From: Bacteroidia bacterium | GTDB lineage: Bacteria; Bacteroidota; Bacteroidia; DATLTG01 | Direction of reading: 5' to 3' | Length of the DNA: 37,939 bases | Assembly (NCBI GenBank): GCA_039924845.1 | Contig: JBDTAC010000098.1 | Coordinates: 1-37,939, forward strand | Shown here: piece after piece, positions 7,467 to 15,276 of the stretch | How positions within the stretch are numbered: the first letter of the stretch is position 1 | Layout of the letters: the number at the start of each line of letters is the position of its first letter | The notes under the pieces: generated by a model | Seen by the model: only the letters and a program-made list of their open reading frames with translations | The model's database searches: none | Told to the model about the DNA's origin: nothing | Program-made: the position numbers and the translations under genes

Positions 7467-9553
7467 TTTTGTGTTGTTTGAGTGGCTATCATTTTCGCTA
7501 AATTATTTTTAAAAACAGTATTATTTGGATCAATCGCCAAAGCTTTTTGATAATATTCTACCGCTTTCGCATTGTCTCCTTTGCTTTGATAAATCACTCC
7601 CATATTGCCATACGGATTGGCTGCACTCGGATCGTATTTCATCGCTAAATTAAAATTTTCCATCGCATTATCGTAATCCTTTTTTTGAAAATATTGTATT
7701 CCGATTCCGTTATACATATTCGATAAATTTTTTAAAATACTTTGGTTGTTCGGACTTTTTTGCAATCCTTTATTATAATAATAAATGGCTTTGGTATAAT
7801 TATTTTCGTTTTGATAAGATGCGCCAATATTTACAATTGGATCTAAATAATTAGTGTCCATACTCAAGGCAATCGTTAAATAATGAATCGCATTGTCGTA
7901 CTCCTTTTTATTGAAATAAATCACTCCTAAATTGTTTAACGCATTCGTGTATTTCGGATTTAGCGCAATTGTTTTTTGATACATTTTCATCGCGCTATCT
8001 TGCAAACCACATTCGTAAAACGTAACACCTAAATTATAATACGCATCCGGATCTTGATTATAAATAGCTAATGTTTTGGCGTATTCATTAACTGCTTGCT
8101 GAAACAATTGTTGTTTGTTTTGTGGATTAATAGCGGCTTCTGCTTGGTCGCGATAAGCACTTGCCAAAGCTCCGTGCGTTCGTGCGCTATTAGGCGAAGT
8201 TAAAACACCCGATTGAAAAAGTGTAAAGTTATTTTCCCAAACTCTGTTACGCGGAATTAAAATGAAGGCATAAACAATTAAAATTCCAATTAATATTGTA
8301 TTGAAAGTGCTCGTTTGTTTCCATATTTTTTGGTGCGGATTTATTTTCAACGCTTTCGCGAGAAGCAATGGCAATGCGATACACAAAGCTAAAGAAGGCA
8401 TGTACAAAAAGCGTTCGGCAAATGTAGAACCGATTTTAACAACCAAATTTGATTCTAAAAAAAGTGTGATTAAATAAAATAATAGTGCAAAAGCGTAAAC
8501 GTCTTTTTTACGAATCTTCCATAAAATATAAGCTGCCATTGCGGTATAGAGCAGTAACGAAAAAATAGCAGACCAACTCGACCAGGTAACAATCGGAATT
8601 TGATTAAAGGAATAATCCCAACTGAGTGGATACGGAACGAATAATAAATAAATATATTTCCCGAGCATTTCGAAATTAGTGGCGAGCATGCTGGATGTAC
8701 TTTTTGCTGCCATCAAAGCATTGTTCATCACCACAATTTTATCGTTAAACGTAACACTCGACAAAATCCAACTTCGGATAATCATGTATAACACAATCAT
8801 TCCGAGAAAAGGAAGTGTGAGTCGAATTATTTTTTTTATTTCCATCGACGTAAAAAAATACAACATCAAAGGAATAATAAGCAGAAATGTCAAACCGTCT
8901 TCTTTCGAAAAAATGGCGCAGGTAAAAGCGATGAACGAACCGATGTAAAATATTTTTTCTGGCTTTTCGTAATAGCGCATCATTAAATAAAAAGAAGAAA
9001 CGCCAAATAAAAGCACGAGAATTTCGTCCCGACTTTTTATATTCGCAACTACTTCGGTATGTACTGGATGACAAGCAAACAAGAGCGTTATAAAAATGGG
9101 AATGGATGCGTGATACTCTTTAAATAAAAGTTGCATCAATTTATAAAGCAACAGGCAGGTGAGCGAAAAAAACAAAACATTGAAAAAGTGACTCACGTGC
9201 GGATCCATCCCGAAAACCGATACTTCCGTCATAAAATCGAGCAAGGTTAAAGGACGATAATTGGAATCGTTTGCTTTGTTAAAACCATACAAAGAACCTT
9301 TGTTAAAAATATCTTTGAATGCCGAAAAACCTTGCTGTACAAAAACATTTTTCTTTGTGTAAATATCGTCGTCTAAGGCGTAATCGTGATTTAATGTATT
9401 GCCATACAACAAAAAACAAAAAAGAAAAATAAAGCTTGGAACTAAAAATCGTTTCGAAGGAAGAATCGAATCGTTTGCTTTTTTAGCTTGCGCGGAAGTT
9501 CCTTTGGATTGAGAAGGAATTGTCTTTTTGCCGGAAAATTTTTTTTCAGCCAT
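7463..9553 (-). CDS. TMTC-like polytopic membrane protein with TPR domain (paralog 1)
   Basis: A 696-residue protein. After a basic cytoplasmic start (residues 1-32), about ten hydrophobic segments span residues 33-420. A C-terminal solenoid of about seven TPR units follows (for example DPDAYYNLGVTFYECGLQDS, NALNNLGVIYFNKKEYDNAI). The first extracytoplasmic loop has YALDDDIYTKKN, the acidic pair expected of GT-C glycosyltransferases, and the next has HPVHTEVVANIKSRDEIL. A polyprenyl-phosphate-sugar-dependent transferase role is plausible by family architecture but not shown. It is paralogous to the gene at 21162-23075. It is translationally coupled to the methyltransferase downstream. Confidence 0.88.
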   Translation of the reverse strand: MAEKKFSGKKTIPSQSKGTSAQAKKANDSILPSKRFLVPSFIFLFCFLLYGNTLNHDYALDDDIYTKKNVFVQQGFSAFKDIFNKGSLYGFNKANDSNYRPLTLLDFMTEVSVFGMDPHVSHFFNVLFFSLTCLLLYKLMQLLFKEYHASIPIFITLLFACHPVHTEVVANIKSRDEILVLLFGVSSFYLMMRYYEKPEKIFYIGSFIAFTCAIFSKEDGLTFLLIIPLMLYFFTSMEIKKIIRLTLPFLGMIVLYMIIRSWILSSVTFNDKIVVMNNALMAAKSTSSMLATNFEMLGKYIYLLFVPYPLSWDYSFNQIPIVTWSSWSAIFSLLLYTAMAAYILWKIRKKDVYAFALLFYLITLFLESNLVVKIGSTFAERFLYMPSLALCIALPLLLAKALKINPHQKIWKQTSTFNTILIGILIVYAFILIPRNRVWENNFTLFQSGVLTSPNSARTHGALASAYRDQAEAAINPQNKQQLFQQAVNEYAKTLAIYNQDPDAYYNLGVTFYECGLQDSAMKMYQKTIALNPKYTNALNNLGVIYFNKKEYDNAIHYLTIALSMDTNYLDPIVNIGASYQNENNYTKAIYYYNKGLQKSPNNQSILKNLSNMYNGIGIQYFQKKDYDNAMENFNLAMKYDPSAANPYGNMGVIYQSKGDNAKAVEYYQKALAIDPNNTVFKNNLAKMIATQTTQK

Positions 9554-9895
9554 TTATTTTTATTGCAATAAGATTGTGTTCACAATCACAACGGCAATTT
9601 ATAAAAAGTTCTTTATCTAATCACAAGCAAACTAAAATTTTCAATTTTTACTTTCCTACCTTATATAATAAGATTGGAAAAGAAGAGCTGTCTTTACCCA
9701 CCAATACAAGCAGCTCTAACAGCTTTGGGTGAATTTAATCTCCATTTATATCACGAATTGAAAAATTAAAAAAGCCAGCAATCAATTGAAAATGAAAGTG
9801 GAAAGAAGAAAACACAATTACCATTGTTGCTGTAATTGCGCTTTGGCATTTTAAAAAAAGGTGTATATTCGTATAACCTTTAAAACCTATTTATC
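9554..9895. other. Divergent promoter region with inverted repeat
   Basis: This 342-base gap separates the divergent TPR protein and Cys-rich miniprotein genes. At 9572-9587 lies GATTGTGTTCACAATC, a 7-bp inverted repeat with a 2-base centre and an operator-like size, 19 bases upstream of the TPR gene start. No convincing ORF was seen, and no clean TAnnTTTG box was found for the plus-strand gene. Confidence 0.45.
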
Positions 9896-10129
9896 ATGAA
9901 AAACTGTGGTCGTTATTTGTACATAATGCCTATTGTAGGCGCTGTTGTGGGTTGTGTCATGTTATTTCTTTATCCGCATTTCCGGATTGAAAAAGCAATA
10001 CTTGCCATTGCTGCTACTGTTATTCCTTATTGTGTGGCGAGTGCTTGCCAGAAATTATGCGGAAGTTCTTGCGGTTGCAACAGTAACTGCAATTGTAGTT
10101 GCTGCAACAATAAAACAGAAGCAAAATAA
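9896..10129 (+). CDS. Membrane-anchored Cys-rich miniprotein
   Basis: A 77-residue protein. It has two hydrophobic stretches (about residues 8-26 and 33-48), then a short tail rich in cysteine and asparagine (CGSSCGCNSNCNCSCCNN). About ten cysteines fall in the last 30 residues, spaced as CxxxC, CxC and CC, which suggests metal binding or redox clustering on one face of the inner membrane. The ATG is preceded by an AT-rich leader. The two OMP genes follow after 30 bases in the same direction, so an operon is likely. No family was recognised. Confidence 0.7.
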   Translation: MKNCGRYLYIMPIVGAVVGCVMLFLYPHFRIEKAILAIAATVIPYCVASACQKLCGSSCGCNSNCNCSCCNNKTEAK

Positions 10130-10159
10130 ACTTTCTCTGATTTTTCTTTTCAAGAATAG

Positions 10160-10804
10160 ATGAAAAAATATCCTTTCATACATTTGCAAAAATTATTTTT
10201 TGCAAATGCAATGCTTTTGTTTTCCTTTTCGGCATTGGCACAAAAGGATTCTACTTCCGGACAATTTTCATTGGGAATGCGCAGCACCATTAGCACATTT
10301 ACTGATGCGGGAAGTGCTGGATTAGGCTCTGGTGGAGAGTTTCGTATTCGCGTAACCAAACACATGAATACAGAATGGTTTGCGGATTATATCAATACAA
10401 ATATTCAAAATTTAGGTTTCCGCCGCGACGGACATATTGGTTGGTCGGTAGTTTTTTATTTGGATAAAAATCCACTAATGGTGGGCAAAGTAACGCCTTA
10501 TATTTTAGCCGGACAATGTTTCGATTACACCAAAGTATATTCCGATTACACCAATACGAGTATGAATAGATGGAGTGCTGCTGCTGCGCAAGGTGGTTTT
10601 GGAATTACCTATTGTATTACTTCTCGATTTGATTTTTCAGTTTTATCGCAATACATGATGCACATCGGCACGAATATTATCACGCAAGTGGAAACGAACA
10701 ATTTAGAACAAAATTATTTAAGTGTTACAAAAGAAAGTGGCGCTTCCTTGGATGGACATTTATTAATCACCTTCAGCGTCAATTACAGATTAGGGAAACT
10801 ATGA
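10160..10804 (+). CDS. Outer-membrane beta-barrel protein 1
   Basis: A 214-residue protein with an N-terminal signal peptide (hydrophobic core LLFSFSALA, likely cleavage at ALAQ-KD). Alternating amphipathic strands follow and it ends in VNYRLGKL. Strands such as FRIRVTKHMNTEWFADYI and SRFDFSVLSQYMMHIG fit a small OmpA/OmpW-size barrel. Codons 9-15 overlap an AT palindrome copy (10183-10207), which supplies part of the signal-peptide region (Q-K-L-F-F-A-N). It overlaps the next gene by 4 bases, so the pair are co-translated. Confidence 0.78.
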   Translation: MKKYPFIHLQKLFFANAMLLFSFSALAQKDSTSGQFSLGMRSTISTFTDAGSAGLGSGGEFRIRVTKHMNTEWFADYINTNIQNLGFRRDGHIGWSVVFYLDKNPLMVGKVTPYILAGQCFDYTKVYSDYTNTSMNRWSAAAAQGGFGITYCITSRFDFSVLSQYMMHIGTNIITQVETNNLEQNYLSVTKESGASLDGHLLITFSVNYRLGKL

Positions 10805-11382
10805 TGAAAAAATATTTTTTCGCAACCCTCTTTTTCGTATCCGGAACTTTTTGTTTGCAAGCGCAAAATGATTCTGGATTTGTACACAAAGGAATTTTGG
10901 CAGGCGTTGGAACCATTGGTGTTGGTGATATGTTCGCACATAATATTTCGAACGTTTACATTACTGGGAATTTAGAATATTATCCTGAAAAAAAAGTTTC
11001 TGTACGAGGCGATGCTTATTTTTTCCTCAATTCTCTCACTCAAAATAGTCCGCTGAAACAAAATAGTTCTATTTATTTCGGTGCGTTTTATCATTTCCCA
11101 ACACATTCCGGATTTGATCCTTTAATTGGATTTCAGCCCGGAATTGCTTTTGCCAAAACCACCGATACGGCTTACGGAAAATCAGATCCAGGTTCTGCGG
11201 CGCCTTTGTTTTCCGTTGTAACGGGATTTAATTTTTTTGGCGATAAATGGTTTCACATCCAAGTAAATGTGCGTTATACGGTGGGACAAGAATACGATCA
11301 ACAAAGTCAGTTTAACCTCAACGAATTGAGTTTTAATTTCGGCTTAGGTTGGAATATTGATTTATTGAGCAAGAAAAAATAA
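10801..11382 (+). CDS. Outer-membrane beta-barrel protein 2
   Basis: A 193-residue protein with a signal peptide (MMKKYFFATLFFVSGTFCLQAQ). It is a small barrel with strands YITGNLEYYPEKKVSVRGDA, SSIYFGAFYHFP and WFHIQVNVRYTVG, ending in LSFNFGLGWNI. The start overlaps the upstream stop (ATGATGA); either of the two adjacent ATGs could be used. An AT-motif copy forms the M-K-K-Y-F-F start. The two barrels are of similar size and probably arose by duplication or act together. The ligand or function is unknown. Confidence 0.78.
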   Translation: MMKKYFFATLFFVSGTFCLQAQNDSGFVHKGILAGVGTIGVGDMFAHNISNVYITGNLEYYPEKKVSVRGDAYFFLNSLTQNSPLKQNSSIYFGAFYHFPTHSGFDPLIGFQPGIAFAKTTDTAYGKSDPGSAAPLFSVVTGFNFFGDKWFHIQVNVRYTVGQEYDQQSQFNLNELSFNFGLGWNIDLLSKKK

Positions 11383-11388
11383 TTTTCA

Positions 11389-11463
11389 TTTGTCATTCTG
11401 AACGGTTGAAGAATCTATTTCACGCAGATGTTTTAGATTCTTCGTTTCACTCAGAATGACAAA
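11389..11463. repeat. 75-bp stem-loop repeat (REP/MITE-like)
   Basis: Perfect 13-bp outer arms (TTTGTCATTCTGA and TCAGAATGACAAA) and perfect 10-bp inner arms (GAAGAATCTA and TAGATTCTTC) surround a short centre. This resembles the widespread intergenic 'TGTCATTCTGA...' elements of Bacteroidota and other phyla. It sits 6 bases after the OMP stop and may end its transcript. A half copy lies at 6488-6514. Confidence 0.85.
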
Positions 11464-11501
11464 CTATTTTTTGAATGCTGTTTTTTTCATGAAAGGTTTA
11501 G

Positions 11502-11957
11502 CTACATAAAAATGTGCTCTTGATTTGAAATAGTTACAATTATAATTTTTGAACTGTGATATGTTACGTACACATAATTAAATCTATAATCAAGTCTAAA
11601 TTTTAACCATTTTCCATTATTAATTTTTAATTCAATAAGTCCAAATTTTGTTGATTTTTTATCACACGCTAAATCTATCTCGCCAGCACAGCCAAGAGTT
11701 TCACTAGTAGTACATGTTTTGTCAAATATTTTTCCGCCATTAATTCTAATACTTACTTTATCATTTCTAAACCCGTCACACATCACAATTGGTACGCTAT
11801 CTTCAATAAAAGTTGCTCCGTAATCGCTTTCGCTCGTTTTATTATTTAATGTATCATAAATGATTTTAATTTTTTCAGGACTACGCATTTGTGCGCCACT
11901 CTTTGTAGTAAAGAGTGATAAAATTAATAACAAAAATATTATTTTACTTTTTTTCAT
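11502..11957 (-). CDS. Secreted protein of unknown function
   Basis: A 151-residue protein with a clear signal peptide (KKSKIIFLLLILSLFTTKSGAQ). The mature part is beta-rich with four cysteines (MCDGFRN, KTCTTSETLGCAGEIDLACDKK), which could form disulfides in the periplasm or outside the cell. No family was recognised. It is transcribed alone, divergent from the Wzi-like gene and convergent with the OMP pair. Confidence 0.65.
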   Translation of the reverse strand: MKKSKIIFLLLILSLFTTKSGAQMRSPEKIKIIYDTLNNKTSESDYGATFIEDSVPIVMCDGFRNDKVSIRINGGKIFDKTCTTSETLGCAGEIDLACDKKSTKFGLIELKINNGKWLKFRLDYRFNYVYVTYHSSKIIIVTISNQEHIFM

Positions 11958-12035
11958 CTATAACGTTATTAGAAACTTGTTTTAATTGAGAAGAAATTAC
12001 ATTTACTCTTTTAATAAAAATACGTTTTTTATTCC

Positions 12036-12106
12036 TTCAAAAAATTATTTTTTTGACGCTGCTTTTTTAGGCTTCCAAAAACGTGTTTGAAAAATTATTT
12101 TTTCAA
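12036..12106 (+). repeat. Two AT palindrome copies upstream of the Wzi-like gene
   Basis: Copies at 12036-12056 (right flank GACGCTG plus T-tract) and 12087-12106 (TTGAAAAATTATTTTTTCAA, fully symmetric) are separated by 30 bases. A third variant at 12204-12224 ends at the ATG of the downstream gene. They lie in the divergent gap between the secreted protein and the Wzi-like gene. Confidence 0.65.
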
Positions 12107-12224
12107 TTTCGAATTCAATTTAAGACTAAAAAGAATGTTTATATTTGAAACAAAAATAAACAATATTGTTTTGGAAAGCAGTTGTTCTTCGCTGTTTTTT
12201 CGATTCAAAAAAATAATTTTTCGG

Positions 12225-13961
12225 ATGATAAAAAAATATTTCGCATTTATTTTTGTTTTAAATTGTTCTTTCGCTTTTGCACAAAGTGTTTACGCGCCCT
12301 TGGACAATGATTACAATTCCTTAATTGATCGTTACGAAATCGAATCCGGCAAATTTGCCGATAATTTATTTACTTCTGTAAAACCTTATCTGCGAAAGGA
12401 TGTAGCACATTTAGCAGATACCCTTTCTAACAATACAACACTCCATTTTTCTACCGTTGATAAACGCAATTTGAAATATTTACAAGATGATAATTGGGAA
12501 TGGAGCAACGCTAAAGATTCCGGAAATGCTATGCATCCTTTTCTGAAAAAATTGTATCAAAAAAAAAATGCATTCTACACATACAATACAAAAGGGTTGC
12601 AATTTCAGATAAATCCTGTCGCGTGTTTTTCGTACGGCAAAGAAGAAGTGTCTCCCGCAAACCCTGATTACACGCACGATTACATCAACACCAGAGGTTT
12701 TGAATTACGTGGCGTAATTGATAATAAAATTGGTTTTTATACTTTCCTAACCGACAATCAAGCAGAATTCCCGGAATACGTAGCGAACAAAGTTGCTTTA
12801 ACCACCGCCATTCCGGGAGAAGGGTTTTGGAAAAATTTTAAAAAAACAGGATACGATTTTTTTACGGCAAACGGCTATTTCGATTTTCATATTACGAAAC
12901 ACATTGTAACACAATTCGGGCAAGGGAAAAATTTTATCGGCAATGGTTATCGCTCGCTCGAACTCTCTGATTTTTCCAGCAATTATCTTTTTCTGAAAGT
13001 AGATACAAAATTTGGAAAATTTGATTACGTCAATATTTTTGCACAAATGGTGGCGCAAGATTTAAACGCAAACGGAATTCCTTTAGGCGATGTAAATTAT
13101 CCGCGAAAATACATGGCGCTGCATTATTTAACGTTTAACGTAACCAAGAATTTTAACATCGCCGCATTCGAATGTATTACGTTTGGAAACACGGACAGTA
13201 TCAACAATCGCCAGTTTGATTTGAATTATTTGAATCCCGTTATTTTTTACAAAGCTGTTGAAAATGGCTTGGGTGCGCCTGATAAAGATCACATCGGTTT
13301 TGATGCCAAATGGAATTTCGCACATCATTTTTCACTTTATGGATCGGTGTTTTTGGATGAATTTAATATTGATGAAATTCGTGCAAATACAGGCTGGTGG
13401 GCGAACAAACAAGCTGGGCAAATCGGAATAAAATACATTAACGTTGCCGGAATCAAAAATTTAGATGCACAATTAGAAGCCAATATTGTACCGCCTTATA
13501 CGTATACTCATTTTTCTTTTTCCAATGCGCCTAATAATTATTACGCCAATTATGCCAATTATACCAATTACGATCAACCGCTGGCAGACCCGAATGGCGC
13601 CAATTTCAAAGAATACATCGGCATTTTAAAATACCAACCATTTTATCGTTTTACGTTTACCGGAAAAATATTTTACACGATTATTGGCTTGGATGAAAAT
13701 GGAAAAGATTACGGAAGTAATGTGTTGTTGAACAGTAATAATCGCGCAAACAATTATGGAAATTTTATTGGACAAGGCGCGCGAACAAGCATTGTTTATG
13801 GAAGTTTCACCACAACATATCAAGTAATGCACAACATGTTTTTAGATTTATCTTTAATTATGCGAAAAGAAAATAGTCAATTAGCAAGTTACACCAACAA
13901 CGAAAATATTTTTTCATTTACCTTTCGTTGGAACATCGCTCAACGATTAAATGAATTTTAA
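12225..13961 (+). CDS. Wzi/RemB-like outer-membrane beta-barrel protein
   Basis: A 578-residue protein. The chosen ATG gives a proper signal peptide (MIKKYFAFIFVLNCSFAFAQ); an open frame reaching back to 12087 has no leader character and runs through two AT repeats. The mature N-terminus YAPLDNDYNSLIDRYEIESG, then SVKPYLRKDVA, resembles capsule-assembly Wzi-like and gliding-motility RemB-like proteins of Bacteroidota. The rest is a large barrel rich in Tyr/Phe/Asn, ending in FTFRWNIAQRLNEF. A short Asn-Tyr repeat (NYANYTNY) lies near 13545-13570. A role in surface polysaccharide or motility is inference from resemblance only. Confidence 0.72.
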   Translation: MIKKYFAFIFVLNCSFAFAQSVYAPLDNDYNSLIDRYEIESGKFADNLFTSVKPYLRKDVAHLADTLSNNTTLHFSTVDKRNLKYLQDDNWEWSNAKDSGNAMHPFLKKLYQKKNAFYTYNTKGLQFQINPVACFSYGKEEVSPANPDYTHDYINTRGFELRGVIDNKIGFYTFLTDNQAEFPEYVANKVALTTAIPGEGFWKNFKKTGYDFFTANGYFDFHITKHIVTQFGQGKNFIGNGYRSLELSDFSSNYLFLKVDTKFGKFDYVNIFAQMVAQDLNANGIPLGDVNYPRKYMALHYLTFNVTKNFNIAAFECITFGNTDSINNRQFDLNYLNPVIFYKAVENGLGAPDKDHIGFDAKWNFAHHFSLYGSVFLDEFNIDEIRANTGWWANKQAGQIGIKYINVAGIKNLDAQLEANIVPPYTYTHFSFSNAPNNYYANYANYTNYDQPLADPNGANFKEYIGILKYQPFYRFTFTGKIFYTIIGLDENGKDYGSNVLLNSNNRANNYGNFIGQGARTSIVYGSFTTTYQVMHNMFLDLSLIMRKENSQLASYTNNENIFSFTFRWNIAQRLNEF

Positions 13962-13976
13962 TTCTTAATTAACACA

Positions 13977-14030
13977 TTTGAAAAATTATTTTTTCGAAGC
14001 CTAAAAAACGAATCAAAATAATTTTTCAAT
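13977..14030 (+). repeat. Paired AT palindromes after the Wzi-like gene
   Basis: TTTGAAAAATTATTTTTTCG at 13977-13996 and an opposing variant CAAAATAATTTTTCAA at 14014-14029 can pair with each other or fold separately. They start 15 bases after the stop at 13961 and probably terminate that transcript. Confidence 0.55.
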
Positions 14031-14064
14031 TCTATTTACTGAATAAAAATATTCTTTTTGAAAA

Positions 14065-14799
14065 ATGAAACACTCCTATTCTATCAGCGGAATGACTTGT
14101 TCTGGCTGCCAAGCAAAAGTTCAGCACTTACTTTCAAAAGTAGAAGGTGTAAAAAATGTGCGCGTTGATTTAGAAAAAAACGAAGTAGAAGTTGAAATGG
14201 GAACACACATTTCTACCGATTACTTAAAAGCGGCGTTAAAAGAATATCCGAAATACCAACTCAGCGAAAAAAAAATTCCGAGCGTACTTATTTCTGAAAC
14301 AACCGACACTCGAACATGGTTTGAAATCTATCAACCTATTTTATTGATTTTTTTCTATATCAGCGCTATCTCAATAATAGCAAGTATATCCGCCAATTCA
14401 TTTAATTGGATGCGCGCCATGCGTATTTTTATGAGCGGTTCTTTTCTTGTATTTTCTTTTTTTAAAATGCTTGATTTAAAAGGCTTCGCAGATAGTTATG
14501 CCATGTATGACATCTTTGCAAAAAAATGGAAATCGTGGGGTTTTGTATATGCCTTTTTGGAAGCAGGCTTAGGAATTGCTTACGCAGCCAACCTTTCTCC
14601 CATCATCCTAAATAGTATCATGATTATTATTATGACGATAAGTAGTATTGGTGTTATAAAAAGTGTGCTCAGTAAAACGACTATTCGCTGCGCTTGTTTA
14701 GGTGCTGTTTTTAATTTGCCGATGAGTACCGTTACAATTATTGAAGATGTACTGATGATTTTTATGGGCATCATTACATTGCTTTTTTTACATGGATAA
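14065..14799 (+). CDS. HMA domain fused to a MauE/DoxX-like membrane domain
   Basis: A 244-residue protein. Residues 1-70 form a heavy-metal-associated domain with the canonical GMTCSGC site (Cys12, Cys15). Residues about 88-242 form four hydrophobic segments resembling MauE/DoxX-like proteins, with a short C-A-C motif (TTIRCACLGAVF) before the last segment. The HMA domain would bind Cu(I) or a similar soft metal in the cytoplasm. The membrane part lacks the ATPase domains of a P-type pump, so it is not an exporter of that class. Metal trafficking or redox maturation is inference. It appears to be a single-gene unit. Confidence 0.83.
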   Translation: MKHSYSISGMTCSGCQAKVQHLLSKVEGVKNVRVDLEKNEVEVEMGTHISTDYLKAALKEYPKYQLSEKKIPSVLISETTDTRTWFEIYQPILLIFFYISAISIIASISANSFNWMRAMRIFMSGSFLVFSFFKMLDLKGFADSYAMYDIFAKKWKSWGFVYAFLEAGLGIAYAANLSPIILNSIMIIIMTISSIGVIKSVLSKTTIRCACLGAVFNLPMSTVTIIEDVLMIFMGIITLLFLHG

Positions 14800-14835
14800 A
14801 ATGGAAATTTTTTTTTCGAAATCATTTTCTGATTT

Positions 14836-14956
14836 TCAAAATTAATTTTTCAAAAAAATAATTTTCTGAACGCCCTATATTATCAATACTTTCCAACTAT
14901 GTTTATTTTTTATTTTTTCAAAACAGAAAATAAATTATTCAAAAAATATTTTTTGT
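14836..14956. repeat. Cluster of three AT palindrome variants
   Basis: Variants at 14836-14853, 14851-14869 (right flank GAACGCC) and 14938-14956 lie between the HMA gene and the histone-like gene. The first two share bases, giving a run of alternating A- and T-tracts that is likely to be curved DNA. Confidence 0.5.
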
Positions 14957-14988
14957 CCACTACAAATTCGATAAATATAATCCGCACC

Positions 14989-15035
14989 TTATCAACAAAT
15001 TGCTGTTGATAAAATAAGCAGGTACAACTTATTTT
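14989..15035 (+). promoter_or_regulatory. Two perfect hairpins upstream of the histone-like gene
   Basis: TTATCAACA (14989-14997) pairs with TGTTGATAA (15004-15012). Immediately after, AAAATAAG (15011-15018) pairs with CTTATTTT (15028-15035). The arms touch, so the two hairpins would be alternative or stacked. They lie 52-98 bases before the ATG at 15087, either as an operator pair or as an mRNA leader structure. A near -7 box (TTATTTTG) overlaps the second arm. Confidence 0.45.
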
Positions 15036-15086
15036 GCATTCTTTATTTCTCTTACTTCGTATCAAATAATTAAAAAAACAAAAACC

Positions 15087-15221
15087 ATGGCTAAAAAAGT
15101 AGTTAAAAAAGCAGCAGCTCCTAAGAAAAAAGCAGCAGCTCCTAAAAAGAAAGCAGTTGCTAAAAAAGCAGTTGCTAAAAAAGCAGCACCGAAGAAAAAA
15201 GTAGTTGCTAAGAAAAAGTAA
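15087..15221 (+). CDS. Lys/Ala-rich histone H1-like small basic protein
   Basis: A 44-residue ORF. The sequence is almost entirely Lys, Ala, Val and Pro in K-K-x-A/V-x-K-K repeats (MAKKVVKKAAAPKKK, then KAVAKKAVAKK and KVVAKKK). This resembles the C-terminal tails of H1-like and AlgP-like proteins, which bind DNA through charge. There are no acidic or aromatic residues. The ORF ends exactly at a strong terminator and starts after an AT-rich leader, so it looks like a complete highly expressed unit. Nucleoid binding is inference. Being low in complexity, it is easily missed by gene callers. Confidence 0.8.
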   Translation: MAKKVVKKAAAPKKKAAAPKKKAVAKKAVAKKAAPKKKVVAKKK

Positions 15222-15252
15222 AAAAAGCCCCGAAAATCGGGGCTTTTTTTTT
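15221..15252 (+). terminator. Strong intrinsic terminator
   Basis: An A-tract, GCCCCGA, loop AAA, TCGGGGC and nine T residues. It starts at the last base of the histone-like gene's stop codon. It is the only GC-rich terminator stem in the window; the others use the AT core. Confidence 0.95.
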
Positions 15253-15276
15253 GCTCTTTACTTTCCTTTTCAACAA

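Noticed and set aside
12087-12224. In-frame 46-codon extension of the Wzi-like gene
   Set aside because: It starts with TTG inside an AT palindrome, has no signal character, and masks the good signal peptide starting at 12225.
13536-13572. Short Asn-Tyr repeat (three 9-base units) in the Wzi-like gene
   Set aside because: Too short and degenerate to call a functional tandem repeat; such loops are common in outer-membrane barrels.
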